From Taudactylus pleione (Eukaryota > Chordata > Amphibia > Anura > Myobatrachidae), in assembly GCA_031769625.1 (NCBI GenBank), contig JAUIMM010000719.1, forward strand, positions 372,001 through 436,000: 64,000 bases of DNA, written 5' to 3'. The position numbers and the translations under genes are program-made. This document shows positions 10,765-26,700 of the stretch, one piece after another. The notes below the pieces were generated by a model. That model worked only from the letters and a program-made list of their open reading frames with translations. It was not told the origin of the DNA and ran no database searches. Position 1 is the stretch's first letter. The number at the start of each line of letters is the position of its first letter.

Positions 10765-11173
10765 AGTGTCAGCAAACAAGTTTGGGCATTTGGCGTTTAG
10801 CATCTTTTGATAGCGTGGCTTAAACATTTGTCATTTATGTTCTGTCAGTCATTTTATTGTGAACTTAAACTGTTTTGAAATGACTGTAAAATCACTATCC
10901 TTTTAGAAGCATATTTTTAAAATTAGGGTGGCAAACACAGAGGCCATGCCAAAAACCTAACAAGGGAGAGAGGATGGCCAACGACTACCATAAAATAGAC
11001 CTGAAGCTCTGACACTAACATGAAGAGACACAATATAAGCAATACACCTAGGATCTGTGCAGAATGGGGGAAAGGAGGGATAGAAGAGTCAAAGAAGCTA
11101 CTGTAAGGTGACTGCATCCAGCGGGGTAAGAGAAACAAAGGAAAATAACCGCAGCACTAAAACACTATAAGAA
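10765..11173. other. Unassigned intronic DNA
   Basis: No feature recognised between the MITE and the 49-bp minisatellite. Confidence 0.35.
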
Positions 11174-13425
11174 GTGGCCGTGGTACAGTATGCCTATAAC
11201 ACAGTGGTCATATATATATGCACAGTGGTCATGGTACAGTATGCCTATAACACAGTGGTCATATATATATGCACAGTGCCCATGGTACAGTATGCCTATA
11301 ACACAGTGGTCATATATATGTACAGTGGCCATGGTACAGTATGCCTATAACACAGTGGTCATATATATGCACAGTGGTCGTGGTACAGTATGCCTATAAC
11401 ACAGTGGTCATATATATATATATATATGCACAGTGCCCATGGTACAGTATGCCTATAACACAGTGGTCATATATATATGCACAGTGGTCATGGTACAGTA
11501 TGCCTATAACACAGTGGTCATATATATATATATGCACAGTGCCCATGATACAGTATGCCTATAACACAGTGGTCATATATATGTACAGTGGCCATGGTAC
11601 AATATGCCTATAACACAGTGGTCATATATATGCACAGTGGTCGTGGTACACTATGCCTATAACACAGTGGTCATATATATATATGCACAGTGGCCATGGT
11701 ACAGTATGCCTATAACATAGTGGTCATATATATGTACAGTGGCCATGGTACAGTATGCCTGTAACACAGTGGTCATATATATGTACAGTGGCCATGGTAC
11801 AGTATGCCTATAACACAGTGGTCATATATATGTACAGTGGCCATGGTACAGTATACCTATAACACAGTGGTCATATATATGTACAGTGGCCCTGGTACAG
11901 TATGCCTGTAACACAGTGGTCATATATATGTACAGTGGCCATGGTACAGTATGCCTATAATAACATAGTGGTCATATATATGCACAGTGGTCATGGTACA
12001 GTATGCCTATAACATAGTGGTCATAAATATGTACAGTGGCCATGGTACAGTATGCCTATAACATAGTGGTCATATATATGTACAGTGGCCATGGTACAGT
12101 ATGCCTATAACAGAGTGGTCATATATATGTACAGTGGCCATGGTACAGTATGCCTATAACAGAGTGGTCATATATATGTACAGTGGCCATGGTACAGTAT
12201 GCCTATAACATAGTGGTCATATATATGTACAGTGGCCATGGTACAGTATGCCTATAACATAGTGGTCATATATATGCACAGTTGTCATGGTACAGTATGC
12301 CTGTAACACAGTGGTCATATATATGTACAGTAGCCATGGTACAGTATGCCTATAACACAGTGGTCATATATATGTACAGTGGTCATGGTACAGTATGCCT
12401 GCAACACAGTGGTCATATATATGCACAGTGGCCGTGGTAAAGTATGCCTATAACATAGTGGTCATATATACGTACAGTGGCCATGGTACAGTATGCCTAT
12501 AACATAGTGGTCATATATATGCACAGTTGTCATGGTACAGTATGCCTGTAACACAGTGGTCATATATATGTACAGTGGCCATGGTACAGTATGCCTATAA
12601 CACAGTGGTCATATATATGTACAGTGGTCATGGTACAGTATGCCTGCAACACAGTGGTCATATATATGCACAGTGGCCGTGGTACAGTATGCCTATAACA
12701 TAGTAGTCATATATATGCACAGTTGTCATGGTACAGTATGCCTGTAACACAGTGGTCATATATATGTACAGTGGCCCTGGTACAGTATGCCTATAACACA
12801 TTGGTCATATATATATGTACAGTGGTTTTGGTACAGTATGCCTGTAACACAGTGGTCATATATATGTACAGTGGCCATGGTACAGTATGCCTATAACACA
12901 GTGGTCATATATATGCACAGTGGCCATGGTACAGTATGCCTATAACACAGTGGTCATATATATGTACAGTGGCCATGGTACAGTATGCCTATAACACAGT
13001 GGTCATATATATGCACAGTGGTCGTGGTACAGTATGCCTATAATATAGTGGTCATATATATGCACAGTTGTCATGGTACAGTATGCCTGTAACACAGTGG
13101 TCATATATATGTACAGTGGCCATGGTACAGTATGCCTATAACACAGTGGTCATATATATGTACAGTGGCCATGGTACAGTATGCTCTAACACAGTGGTCA
13201 TATATATGTACAGTGGCCATGGTACAGTATGCCTATAACACAGTGGTCATATATATGCACAGTGGTGGTGGAACAGTATGCCTATAACACAGTGGTCATA
13301 TATATGAACAGTGGTCATGGTACAGTATGCCTATAACACAGTGGTCATATATATGTACAGTGGTCGTGGTACAGTATGCCTATAACACAGTGGTCATATA
13401 TATGCACAGTGGTCATGGTACAGTA
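11174..13425. repeat. 49-bp minisatellite
   Basis: Roughly 46 tandem units built from GGTACAGTATGCCTATAACA, CAGTGGTCATATATATG and TACAGTGGCCAT. The TA run before ATG varies between units (ATATATG up to a run of about eight TA), and several subtypes (CACAG versus TACAG; GTCGTGG, GCCATGG, GCCCATGG) recur in clusters, indicating block duplication. Open frames in it are periodic artefacts. Confidence 0.95.
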
Positions 13426-13788
13426 TTTGGTACTGGATTTGAATCTTAGTATGTTAGGGACCTACCCGACAGAGGTTACCTGGATGCAGTGGGTAGGCCC
13501 ATAACCATGGCCAAGATTATGCCAAAAACCTCTATTCATTGCAAAAATGTATTTATTTATATACAATCAGTTAATTTGGAGTTGAGCACCTGTACTTCTT
13601 TTTTTGTGCAACCTCTGGTAATGGAAAGCAGAGCCGGTGTGAGAACTCATATCCCCAAAACAAATATTCTGCAGGATAATGAGATAGCCGGTGTTGCATT
13701 TCCCTTTGTTGTATATATGTTGATGGCTATTTATCCTGGCGGTACTCTTTAGGACTTAGAGCTGATAATAGTTCCCAGTGCTTATATT
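13426..13788. other. Unassigned intronic DNA
   Basis: Unique-looking sequence between two repeats. The open frame at 13489-13752 resembles no protein known to me and has no supporting splice or start context. Confidence 0.3.
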
Positions 13789-14355
13789 GGCGTAGATGTA
13801 TTATAGCGGCACTTACCGTGCCGCTATAACGCTTCCCGCTTTGCCTCTTTACCGAGGCGAAGCAGGAAGCACTACCGATGAGATGTATAAACATCTCATC
13901 GGCCGGAGAGGGGGATCGTTAACTCACCCCTCCGGCGCTACCCGCTAGAGACAACAGCGCATCAGCCTAGTGCTGATGCACTGTGTTTCTTCCCGGCCGG
14001 CTCCACTGAGCATGCGTGGGATCTCGCAAGTATCACGAGATCCCCGCGTGGAGCCAGGAGCCGGCAGCCACCGCAGCAGGGACAGCGCTGTCCCTGCTGT
14101 GGGGATAGGCTAGCGCCAGGCTGTAGCTGTCGGTAACGACAGCTACAGCCAGCCGAACGGTCAGACGTTGTGACTGTTCATACATAGCCCAGGCTATCGG
14201 CGCTGCTATCTTGTAGATAGCAGCGCCGATAATGACAGGGGCGCATAGCGCCCCTGTCAATTACCGCCCAGACCCCCGATCATACATCGGGGAGAAGCGG
14301 TATCAGCGCACATAACATGCGCTGATACCGCTTCTGGGCTTCGTACATCTACCCC
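13789..14355. mobile_element. Hairpin-chain MITE, 13 consecutive hairpins
   Basis: Ends GGCGTAGATGTA and TACATCTACCCC are inverted repeats, with possible ATT duplications at 13786-13788 and 14356-14358. The interior is almost wholly a string of separate hairpins at about 13801-13829, 13831-13870, 13875-13902, 13903-13935, 13959-13979, 13999-14055, 14074-14099, 14120-14149, 14155-14179, 14195-14231, 14233-14259, 14274-14292 and 14293-14335. Stems are 8-19 bp with near-perfect pairing and loops of 0-10 bases. No coding capacity. Confidence 0.8.
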
Positions 14356-14383
14356 ATTGTTTGATATAGCAGCAACACCTTAG

Positions 14384-14480
14384 CACAAAGGTTCCCAAAC
14401 TTCGCCATTGCCGACCAGGTTTAAGGATATCCATGCTCAAGCACAGATGACTTAATTAGCATCTTACAAATTGTTTATCT
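14384..14480. mobile_element. hAT (Charlie-like) MITE end, truncated
   Basis: CACAAAGGTTCCCAAACTT followed by GACCAGGTTTAAGGATATCC and ATGCTCAAGCACAGATGACT matches, from memory, one end of a common vertebrate hAT MITE. The opposite inverted end is not found before the satellite at 14736, so it is a fragment. Confidence 0.4.
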
Positions 14481-14735
14481 TAGACTTTATTGCATCCCAA
14501 TTTAGTGTGTGTTGAGCTTTTGGGGTGGGGTCCCAATCAGTGAGCACAGAGACACAAGTTTGTAACTTTAGTCATTACTGCTCACTAAGGCTACATAGCG
14601 TGTGGCTGCCATAGTCCATGTTAAGATTCAAAGTGTTCAGATTATAAGTGTAATTACAATTTGATATGTAAGTCAGAGTTATGCCAGAGATAAACTGGAG
14701 GAAAACTGAGGGAAAACAAACTCAAAACCAGAACA

Positions 14736-17700
14736 CTTTCTGAATGTCTCTATATCACACAGCCTCCACATCACACTGTCTCTACATCACACAGCCTCCA
14801 CATCACACTGTCTCTACATCACACAGCCTCCACATCACACTGTCTCTACATCACACAGCCTCCACATCACACTGTCTCTACATCACACAGCCTCCACATC
14901 ACACTGTCTCTACATCACACTGTCCGAAAAATCACACAGACTCCACATTAAACTGCCTCTACATCACACTGTCCCTACATTACACTGTCCCTACATCACA
15001 CAGCCTACACATCACACTGACCCTACATCACACAACCTCCACATCACACTGTCCCTACATCACACAACCTCCACATCACACTGTCCCTACATCACACAGC
15101 CTACACATCACACTGTCCCTACATCACACAGCCTACACAACACACTGTCCCTACATCACACAGCATCCACATCACACTGTCCCTACATCACACTGTCCCT
15201 ACATCACACAGCCTACACATCACACTGTCCCTACATCACACAACCTCCACATCACACTGTCCCTACATCACACAACCTCCACATCACACTGTCCCTACAT
15301 CACACAGCCTCCACATCACACTGTCCTTACATCACACAGCATCCACATCACACTGTCCCTACATCACACAGCATCCACATCACACTGTCCCTACATCACA
15401 CAGCCTCCACATCACACTGTCCCTACATCACACAGCCTCCACATCACACTGTCTCTACATCACACAACCTCCACATCACACTGTCCCTACATCACACAAC
15501 CTCCACATCACACTGTCCCTACATCACACAGCCTACACATCACACTGTCCTTACATCACACAGCATCCACATCACACTGTCCCTACATCACACAGCCTCC
15601 ACATCACACTGTCTCTACATCACACAGCCTCCACATCACACTGTCCCTACATCACACAGCCTACAAATCCCACTGCCTCTACATCACACAGCCTACACAT
15701 CACACTGTCCCTACATCACACAGCCTACACATCACACTGCCTCTACATCACACAGCCTCCACATCACACTGTCCCTACATCACACAGCCTACACATCACA
15801 CTGCCTCTACATCACACAGCCTACACATCACACTGTCCCTACATCACACAGCCTACACATCACACTGTCCCTACATCACACAGCCTCCACATCACACTGT
15901 CCCTACATCACACAGCCTCCACATCACACTGTCCCTACATCACACAACCTCCACATCACACTGTCCCTACATCACACAGCCTCCACATCACACTGTCCCT
16001 ACTTCACACAGCCTCCACAACACACTGTCCCTACATCACACAGCTACCACATCACACTGTCCCTACATCACACAGCCTCCACATCACACTGTCCGAAAAA
16101 TCACACAGACTCCACATTAAACTGCCTCTACATCACACTGTCCCTACATTACACTGTCCCTACATCACACAGCATACACATCACACTGTCCCTACATCAC
16201 ACAGCCTACACATCACACTGACCCTACATCACACAACCTCCACATCACACTGTCCCTACATCACACAACCTCCACATCACACTGTCCCTACATCACACAA
16301 CCTCCACATCACACTGTCCCTACATCACACAACCTCCACATCACACTGTCCCTACATCACACAGCCTACACAACACACTGTCCCTACATCACACAGCATC
16401 CACATCACACTGTCCCTACATCACACTGTCCCTACATCACACAGCCTACACATCACACTGTCCCTACATCACACAACCTCCGCATCACACTGTCCCTACA
16501 TCACACAACCTCCACATCACACTGTCCCTACATCACACAGCCTCCACATCACACTGTCCTTACATCACACAGCATCCACATCACACTGTCCCTACATCAC
16601 ACAGCATCCACATCACACTGTCCCTACATCACACAGCCTCCACATCACACTGTCCCTACATCACACAGCCTCCACATCACACTGTCCCTACATCACACAA
16701 CCTCCACATCACACTGTCCCTACATCACACAACCTCCACATCACACTGTCCCTACATCACACAGCCTACACATCACACTGTCCTTACATCACACAGCATC
16801 CACATCACACTGTCCCTACATCACACAGCCTCCACATCACACTGTCTCTACATCACACAGCCTCCACATCACACTGTCCCTACATCACACAGCCTACATA
16901 TCCCACTGCCTCTACATCACACAGCCTACACATCACACTGTCCCTACATCACACAGCCTACACATCACACTGCCTCTACATCACACAGCCTCCACATCAC
17001 ACTGTCCCTACATCACACAGCCTACACATCACACTGCCTCTACATCACACAGCCTACACATCACACTGTCCCTACATCACACAGCCTACACATCACACTG
17101 TCCCTACATCACACAGCCTCCACATCACACTGTCCCTACATCACACAGCCTCCACATCACACTGTCCCTACATCACACAACCTCCACATCACACTGTCCC
17201 TACATCACACAGCCTCCACATCACACTGTCCCTACTTCACACAGCCTCCACAACACACTGTCCCTACATCACACAGCTACCACATCACACTGTCCCTACA
17301 TCACACAGCCTCCACATCACACTGTCCCTACATCACACAGCCTCCACATCACACTGCCTCCACGTCACACTGTCCCCACATCACACAGCCTCCACGTCAC
17401 ACTGTCGCCACATCACACAGCCTCCACGTCACACTGTCCCCACATTACACAGCCTCCACATCACACTGTCCCCACATCACACTGCCCCTACGTCACACTG
17501 CCCCTACGTCACACAGCCTACATTTCACACTGTCTTTACATCACACAAACTCCACATTACACTGCCTCTACATCACACAGCCTCCACATCACACTGTCCG
17601 AAAAATCACACAGACTCCACATTACACTGCCTCTACATCACACAGCCTACACATCACACTGTCCCTACATCACACAGCCTCCACATCACACTGTCCCTAC

Positions 17701-20700
17701 ATCACACAGCCTCCACATCAAACTGTCCCTACATTACACAGCCTCGACATCACACTGTCCCTACATCACACAACCTCCACATCACACTGGCCCTACATCA
17801 CACAGCCTATACATCACACTGTCCCTACATCACACAGCCTACACATCACACTGTCCCTACATCACACAGCCTGCATTTCACACTGTCCCTACATCACACA
17901 GCATCCACATCACACTGTCCCTACATCACACTGCCTCCACATCACACTGTCCCTACATCACACAGTCTCCACATCACACTGTCCCTACATCACACAGCCT
18001 CCACATCACACTGTCTCTACATCACACAGCCTCCACATCACACTGTCCCTACATCAGACAGCCTCCACATCACACTGCCTCTACATCACACAACCTACAC
18101 ATCACACTGTCCCTACATCACACAGCCTCCACATTACACTGTCCCTACTTCACACAGCCTCCACATCACACTGTCCCTACATCACACAGCTACCACATCA
18201 CACTGTCTCTACATCACACAGCCTCCACATCACACTGTCCCTACATCACACAGCCTCCACATCACACTGTCCCTACATCACACAGCCTCCACATCACACT
18301 GTCCCTACATCACACAGCCTACACATCACACTGTCCCTACATCACACAGCCTCCATGTCACACTGCCTCCACGTCACACTGTCCCCACATCACACAGCCT
18401 CCACGTCACACTGTCCCTACATCACACAGCCTCCACGTCACACTGCCTCCACGTCACACTGTCCCCACGTCACACAGCCTCCACGTCACACTGTCCCCAC
18501 GTCACACAGCCTCCACGTCACACTGTCCCCACATTACACAGCCTCCACGTCACACTGTCCCCACATCACACTGCCCCTACGTCACACAGCCTACACATCA
18601 CACTGCCTCTACGTCACACAGCCTACATTTCACACTGTCTTTACATCACACAGACTCCAAATTACACTGCCTCTACATCACACAGCCTCCACATCACACT
18701 GTCCGAAAAATCACACAGACTCCACATTACACTGCCTCTACATCACACAGCCTACACATCACACTGTCCCTACATCACACAGCCTCCACATCACACTGTC
18801 CCTACATCACACAGCCTCCACATCAAACTGTCCCTACATTACACAGCCTCGACATCACACTGTCCCTACATCACACAACCTCCACATCACACTGGCCCTA
18901 CATCACACAGCCTACACATCACACTGTCCCTACATCACACAGCCTACACATCACACTGTCTCTACATCACACAGCCTCCACATCACACTGTCTCTACATC
19001 ACACAGCCTCCACATCACACTGTCTCTACATCACACAGCCTCCACATCACACTGTCTCTACATCACACAGCCTCCACATCACACTGTCTCTACATCACAC
19101 AGCCTCCACATCACACTGTCCGAAAAATCACACAGACTCCACATTAAACTGCCTCTACATCACACTGTCCCTACATTACACTGTCCCTACATCACACAGC
19201 CTACACATCACACTGTCCCTACATCACACAGCCTACACATCACACTGACCCTACATCACACAACCTCCACATCACACTGTCCCTACATCACACAACCTCC
19301 ACATCACACTGTCCCTACATCACACAGCCTACACAACACACTGTCCCTACATCACACAGCATCCACATCACACTGTCCCTACATCACACTGTCCCTACAT
19401 CACACAGCCTACACATCACACTGTCCCTACATCACACAACCTCCACATCACACTGTCCCTACATCACACAACCTCCACATCACACTGTCCCTACATCACA
19501 CAGCCTACACATCACACTGTCCTTACATCACACAGCATCCACATCACACTGTCCCTACATCACACAGCATCCACATCACACTGTCCCTACATCACACAGC
19601 CTCCACATCACACTGTCCCTACATCACACAGCCTCCACATCACACTGTCTCTACATCACACAACCTCCACATCACACTGTCCCTACATCACACAACCTCC
19701 ACATCACACTGTCTCTACATCACACAGCCTCCACATCACACTGTCTCTACATCACACAGCCTCCACATCACACTGTCTCTACATCACACAGCCTCCACAT
19801 CACACTGTCCGAAAAATCACACAGACTCCACATTAAACTGCCTCTACATCACACTGTCCCTACATTACACTGTCCCTACATCACACAGCCTACACATCAC
19901 ACTGTCCCTACATCACACAACCTCCACATCACACTGTCTCTACATCACACAGCCTCCACATCACACTGTCTCTACATCACACAGCCTCCACATCACACTG
20001 TCTCTACATCACACAGCCTCCACATCACACTGTCCGAAAAATCACACAGACTCCACATTAAACTGCCTCTACATCACACTGTCCCTACATTACACTGTCC
20101 CTACATCACACAGCCTACACATCACACTGTCCCTACATCACACAGCCTACACATCACACTGACCCTACATCACACAACCTCCACATCACACTGTCCCTAC
20201 ATCACACAACCTCCACATCACACTGTCCCTACATCACACAGCCTACACAACACACTGTCCCTACATCACACAGCATCCACATCACACTGTCCCTACATCA
20301 CACTGTCCCTACATCACACAGCCTACACATCACACTATCCCTACATCACACAACCTCCACATCACACTGTCCCTACATCACACAACCTCCACATCACACT
20401 GTCCCTACATCACACAGCCTACACATCACACTGTCCTTACATCACACAGCATCCACATCACACTGTCCCTACATCACACAGCATCCACATCACACTGTCC
20501 CTACATCACACAGCCTCCACATCACACTGTCCCTACATCACACAGCCTCCACATCACACTGTCTCTACATCACACAACCTCCACATCACACTGTCCCTAC
20601 ATCACACAACCTCCACATCACACTGTCCCTACATCACACAGCCTACACATCACACTGTCCTTACATCACACAGCATCCACATCACACTGTCCCTACATCA

Positions 20701-23700
20701 CACAGCCTCCACATCACACTGTCTCTACATCACACAGCCTCCACATCACACTGTCCCTACATCACACAGCCTACAAATCCCACTGCCTCTACATCACACA
20801 GCCTACACATCACACTGTCCCTACATCACACAGCCTACACATCACACTGCCTCTACATCACACAGCCTCCACATCACACTGTCCCTACATCACACAGCCT
20901 ACACATCACACTGCCTCTACATCACACAGCCTACACATAACACTGTCCCTACATCACACAGCCTACACATCACACTGTCCCTACATCACACAGCCTCCAC
21001 ATCACACTGTCCCTACATCACACAGCCTCCACATCACACTGTCCCTACATCACACAACCTCCACATCACACTGTCCCTACATCACACAGCCTCCACAACA
21101 CACTGTCCCTACATCACACAGCTACCACATCACACTGTCCCTACATCACACAGCCTCCACATCACACTGTCCCTACATCACACAGCCTCCACGTCACACT
21201 GCCTCCACGTCACACTGTCCCCACATCACACAGCCTCCACGTCACACTGTCGCCACATCACACAGCCTCCACGTCACACTGTCCCCACATTACACAGCCT
21301 CCACATCACACTGTCCCCACATCACACTGCCCCTACGTCACACAGCCTACATTTCACACTGCCTCTACGTCACACAGCCTACATTTCACACTGTCTTTAC
21401 ATCACACAGACTCCACATTACACTGCCTCTACATCACACAGCCTCCACATCACACTGTCCAAAAAACCACACAGACTCCACATTACACTGCCTCTACATC
21501 ACACAGCCTACACATCACACTGTCCCTACATCACACAGCCTCCACATCACACTGTCCCTACATCACACAGCCTCCACATCAAACTGTCCCTACATTACAC
21601 AGCCTCGACATCACACTGTCCCTACATCACACAACCTCCACATCACACTGTCCCTACATCACACAGCCTACACAACACACTGTCCCTACATCACACAGCA
21701 TCCACATCACACTGTCCCTACATCACACTGTCCCTACATCACACAGCCTACACATCACACTGTCCCTACATCACACAACCTCCACATCACACTGTCCCTA
21801 CATCACACAACCTACACATCACACTGTCCCTACATCACACAGCCTCCACATCACACTGTCCTTACATCACACAGCATCCACATCACACTGTCCCTACATC
21901 ACACAGCATCCACATCACACTGTCCCTACATCACACAGCCTCCACATCACACTGTCCCTACATCACACAGCCTCCACATCACACTGTCTCTACATCACAC
22001 AACCTCCACATCACACTGTCCCTACATCACACAACCTCCACATCACACTGTCCCTACATCACACAGCCTACACATCACACTGTCCTTACATCACACAGCA
22101 TCCACATCACACTGTCCCTACATCACACAGCCTCCACATCACACTGTCTCTACATCACACAGCCTCCACATCACACTGTCCCTACATCACACAGCCTACA
22201 AATCCCACTGCCTCTACATCACACAGCCTACACATCACACTGTCCCTACATCACACAGCCTACACATCACACTGCCTCTACATCACACAGCCTCCACATC
22301 ACACTGTCCCTACATCACACAGCCTACACATCACACTGCCTCTACATCACACAGCCTACACATCACACTGTCCCTACATCACACAGCCTACACATCACAC
22401 TGTCCCTACATCACACAGCCTCCACATCACACTGTCCCTACATCACACAGCCTCCACATCACACTGTCCCTACATCACACAACCTCCACATCACACTGTC
22501 CCTACATCACACAGCCTCCACATCACACTGTCCCTACTTCACACAGCCTCCACAACACACTGTCCCTACATCACACAGCTACCACATCACACTGTCCCTA
22601 CATCACACAGCCTCCACATCACACTGTCCCTACATCACACAGCCTCCACATCACACTGCCTCCACGTCACACTGTCCCCACATCACACAGCCTCCACGTC
22701 ACACTGTCGCCACATCACACAGCCTCCACGTCACACTGTCCCCACATTACACAGCCTCCACATCACACTGTCCCCACATCACACTGCCCCTACGTCACAC
22801 AGCCTACATTTCACACTGCCTCTACGTCACACAGCCTACATTTCACACTGTCTTTACATCACACAAACTCCACATTACACTGCCTCTACATCACACAGCC
22901 TCCACATCACACTGTCCGAAAAATCACACAGACTCCACATTACACTGCCTCTACATCACACAGCCTACACATCACACTGTCCCTACATCACACAGCCTCC
23001 ACATCACACTGTCCCTACATCACACAGCCTCCACATCAAACTGTCCCTACAATACACAGCCTCGACATCACACTGTCCCTACATCACACAACCTCCACAT
23101 CACACTGGCCCTACATCACACAGCCTATACATCACACTGTCCCTACATCACACAGCCTACACATCACACTGTCCCTACATCACACAGCCTACATTTCACA
23201 CTGTCCCTACATCACACAGCATCCACATCACACTGTGCCTACATCACACTGCCTCCACATCACACTGTCCCTACATCACACAGTCTCCACATCACACTGT
23301 CCCTACATCACACAGCCTCCACATCACACTGTCCCTACATCACACAGCCTCCACACAACACTGTCCCTACATCACACAGCCTCAACATCACACTGTCCCT
23401 ACATCACACAGCCTCCACATCACACTGCCTCTACATCACACAACCTACACATCACACTGTCCCTACATCACACAGCCTCCACATTACACTGTCCCTACTT
23501 CACACAGCCTCCACATCACACTGTCCCTACATCACACAGCTGCCACATCACACTGTCTCTACATCACACAGCCTCCACATCACACTGTCCCTACATCACA
23601 CAGTCTCCACATCACACTGTCCCTACATCACACAGCCTCCACATCACACTGTCCCTACATCACACAGCCTACACATCACACTGTCCCTACATCACACAGC

Positions 23701-26700
23701 CTCCACGTCACACTGCCTCCACGTCACACTGTCCCCACATCACACAGCCTCCACGTCACACTGTCCCTACATCACACAGCCTCCACGTCACACTGCCTCC
23801 ACGTCACACTGTCCCCACGTCACACAGCCTCCACGTCACACTGTCCCCACATCACACAGCCTCCACGTCACACTGTCCCCACATTACACAGCCTCCACGT
23901 CACACTGTCCCCACATCACACTGCCCCTACGTCACACAGCCTACACATCACACTGCCTCTACGTCACACAGCCTACATTTCACACTGTCTTTACATCACA
24001 CAGACTCCAAATTACACTGCCTCTACATCACACAGCCTCCACATCACACTGTCCGAAAAATCACACAGACTCCACATTACACTGCCTCTACATCACACAG
24101 CCTACACATCACACTGTCCCTACATCACACAGCCTCCACATCACACTGTCCCTACATCACACAGCCTCCACATCAAACTGTCCCTACATTACACAGCCTC
24201 GACATCACACTGTCCCTACATCACACAACCTCCACATCACACTGGCCCTACATCACACAGCCTACACATCACACTGTCCCTACATCACACAGCCTACACA
24301 TCACACAGCCTCCACATCACACTGTCTCTACATCACACAGCCTCCACATCACACTGTCTCTACATCACACAGCCTCCACATCACACTGTCTCTACATCAC
24401 ACAGCCTCCACATCACACAGCCTCCACATCACACAGCCTCCACATCACACTGTCCGAAAAATCACACAGACTCCACATTAAACTGCCTCTACATCACACT
24501 GTCCCTACATTACACTATCCCTACATCACACAGCCTACACATCACACTGTCCCTACATCACACAGCCTACACATCACACTGACCCTACATCACACAACCT
24601 CCACATCACACTGTCCCTACATCACACAACCTCCACATCACACTGTCCCTACATCACACAGCCTACACAACACACTGTCCCTACATCACACAGCATCCAC
24701 ATCACACTGTCCCTACATCACACTGTCCCTACATCACACAGCCTCCACATCACACTGCCTCCACGTCACACTGTCCCCACATCACACAGCCTCCACGTCA
24801 CACTGTCGCCACATCACACAGCCTCCACGTCACACTGTCCCCACATTACACAGCCTCCACATCACACTGTCCCCACATCACACTGCCCCTACGTCACACA
24901 GCCTACATTTCACACTGCCTCTACGTCACACAGCCTACATTTCACACTGTCTTTACATCACACAAACTCCACATTACACTGCCTCTACATCACACAGCCT
25001 CCACATCACACTGTCCGAAAAATCACACAGACTCCACATTACACTGCCTCTACATCACACAGCCTACACATCACACTGTCCCTACATCACACAGCCTCCA
25101 CATCACACTGTCCCTACATCACACAGCCTCCACATCAAACTGTCCCTACAATACACAGCCTCGACATCACACTGTCCCTACATCACACAACCTCCACATC
25201 ACACTGGCCCTACATCACACAGCCTACACATCACACTGTCCCTACATCACACAGCCTACACATCACACAGCCTCCACATCACACTGTCTCTACATCACAC
25301 AGCCTCCACATCACACTGTCTCTACATCACACAGCCTCCACATCACACTGTCTCTACATCACACAGCCTCCACATCACACTGTCTCTACATCACACAGCC
25401 TCCACATCACACTGTCCGAAAAATCACACAGACTCCACATTAAACTGCCTCTACATCACACTGTCCCTACATTACACTATCCCTACATCACACAGCCTAC
25501 ACATCACACTGTCCCTACATCACACAGCCTACACATCACACTGACCCTACATCACACAACCTCCACATCACACTGTCCCTACATCACACAACCTCCACAT
25601 CACACTGTCCCTACATCACACAGCCTACACAACACACTGTCCCTACATCACACAGCATCCACATCACACTGTCCCTACATCACACTGTCCCTACATCACA
25701 CAGCCTACACATCACACTGTCCCTACATCACACAACCTCCACATCACACTGTCCCTACATCACACAACCTCCACATCACACTGTCCCTACATCACACAGC
25801 CTACACATCACACTGTCCTTACATCACACAGCATCCACATCACACTGTCCCTACATCACACAGCATCCACATCACACTGTCCCTACATCACACAGCCTCC
25901 ACATCACACTGTCCCTACATCACACAGCCTCCACATCACACTGTCTCTACATCACACAACCTCCACATCACACTGTCCCTACATCACACAACCTCCACAT
26001 CACACTGTCTCTACATCACACAGCCTCCACATCACACTGTCTCTACATCACACAGCCTCCACATCACACTGTCTCTACATCACACAGCCTCCACATCACA
26101 CTGTCCGAAAAATCACACAGACTCCACATTAAACTGCCTCTACATCACACTGTCCCTACATTACACTGTCCCTACATCACACAGCCTATACATCACACTG
26201 TCCCTACATCACACAGCCTACACATCACACTGACCCTACATCACACAACCTCCACATCACACTGTCCCTACATCACACAACCTCCACATCACACTGTCCC
26301 TACATCACACAGCCTACACAACACACTGTCCCTACATCACACAGCATCCACATCACACTGTCCCTACATCACACTGTCCCTACATCACACAGCCTACACA
26401 TCACACTGTCCCTACATCACACAACCTCCACATCACACTGTCCCTACATCACACAACCTCCACATCACACTGTCCCTACATCACACAGCCTACACATCAC
26501 ACTGTCCTTACATCACACAGCATCCACATCACAGTGTCCCTACATCACACAGCATCCACATCACACTGTCCCTACATCACACAGCCTCCACATCACACTG
26601 TCCCTACATCACACAGCCTCCACATCACACTGTCTCTACATCACACAGCCTACACATCACACTGTCCTTACATCACACAGCATCCACATCACACTGTCCC

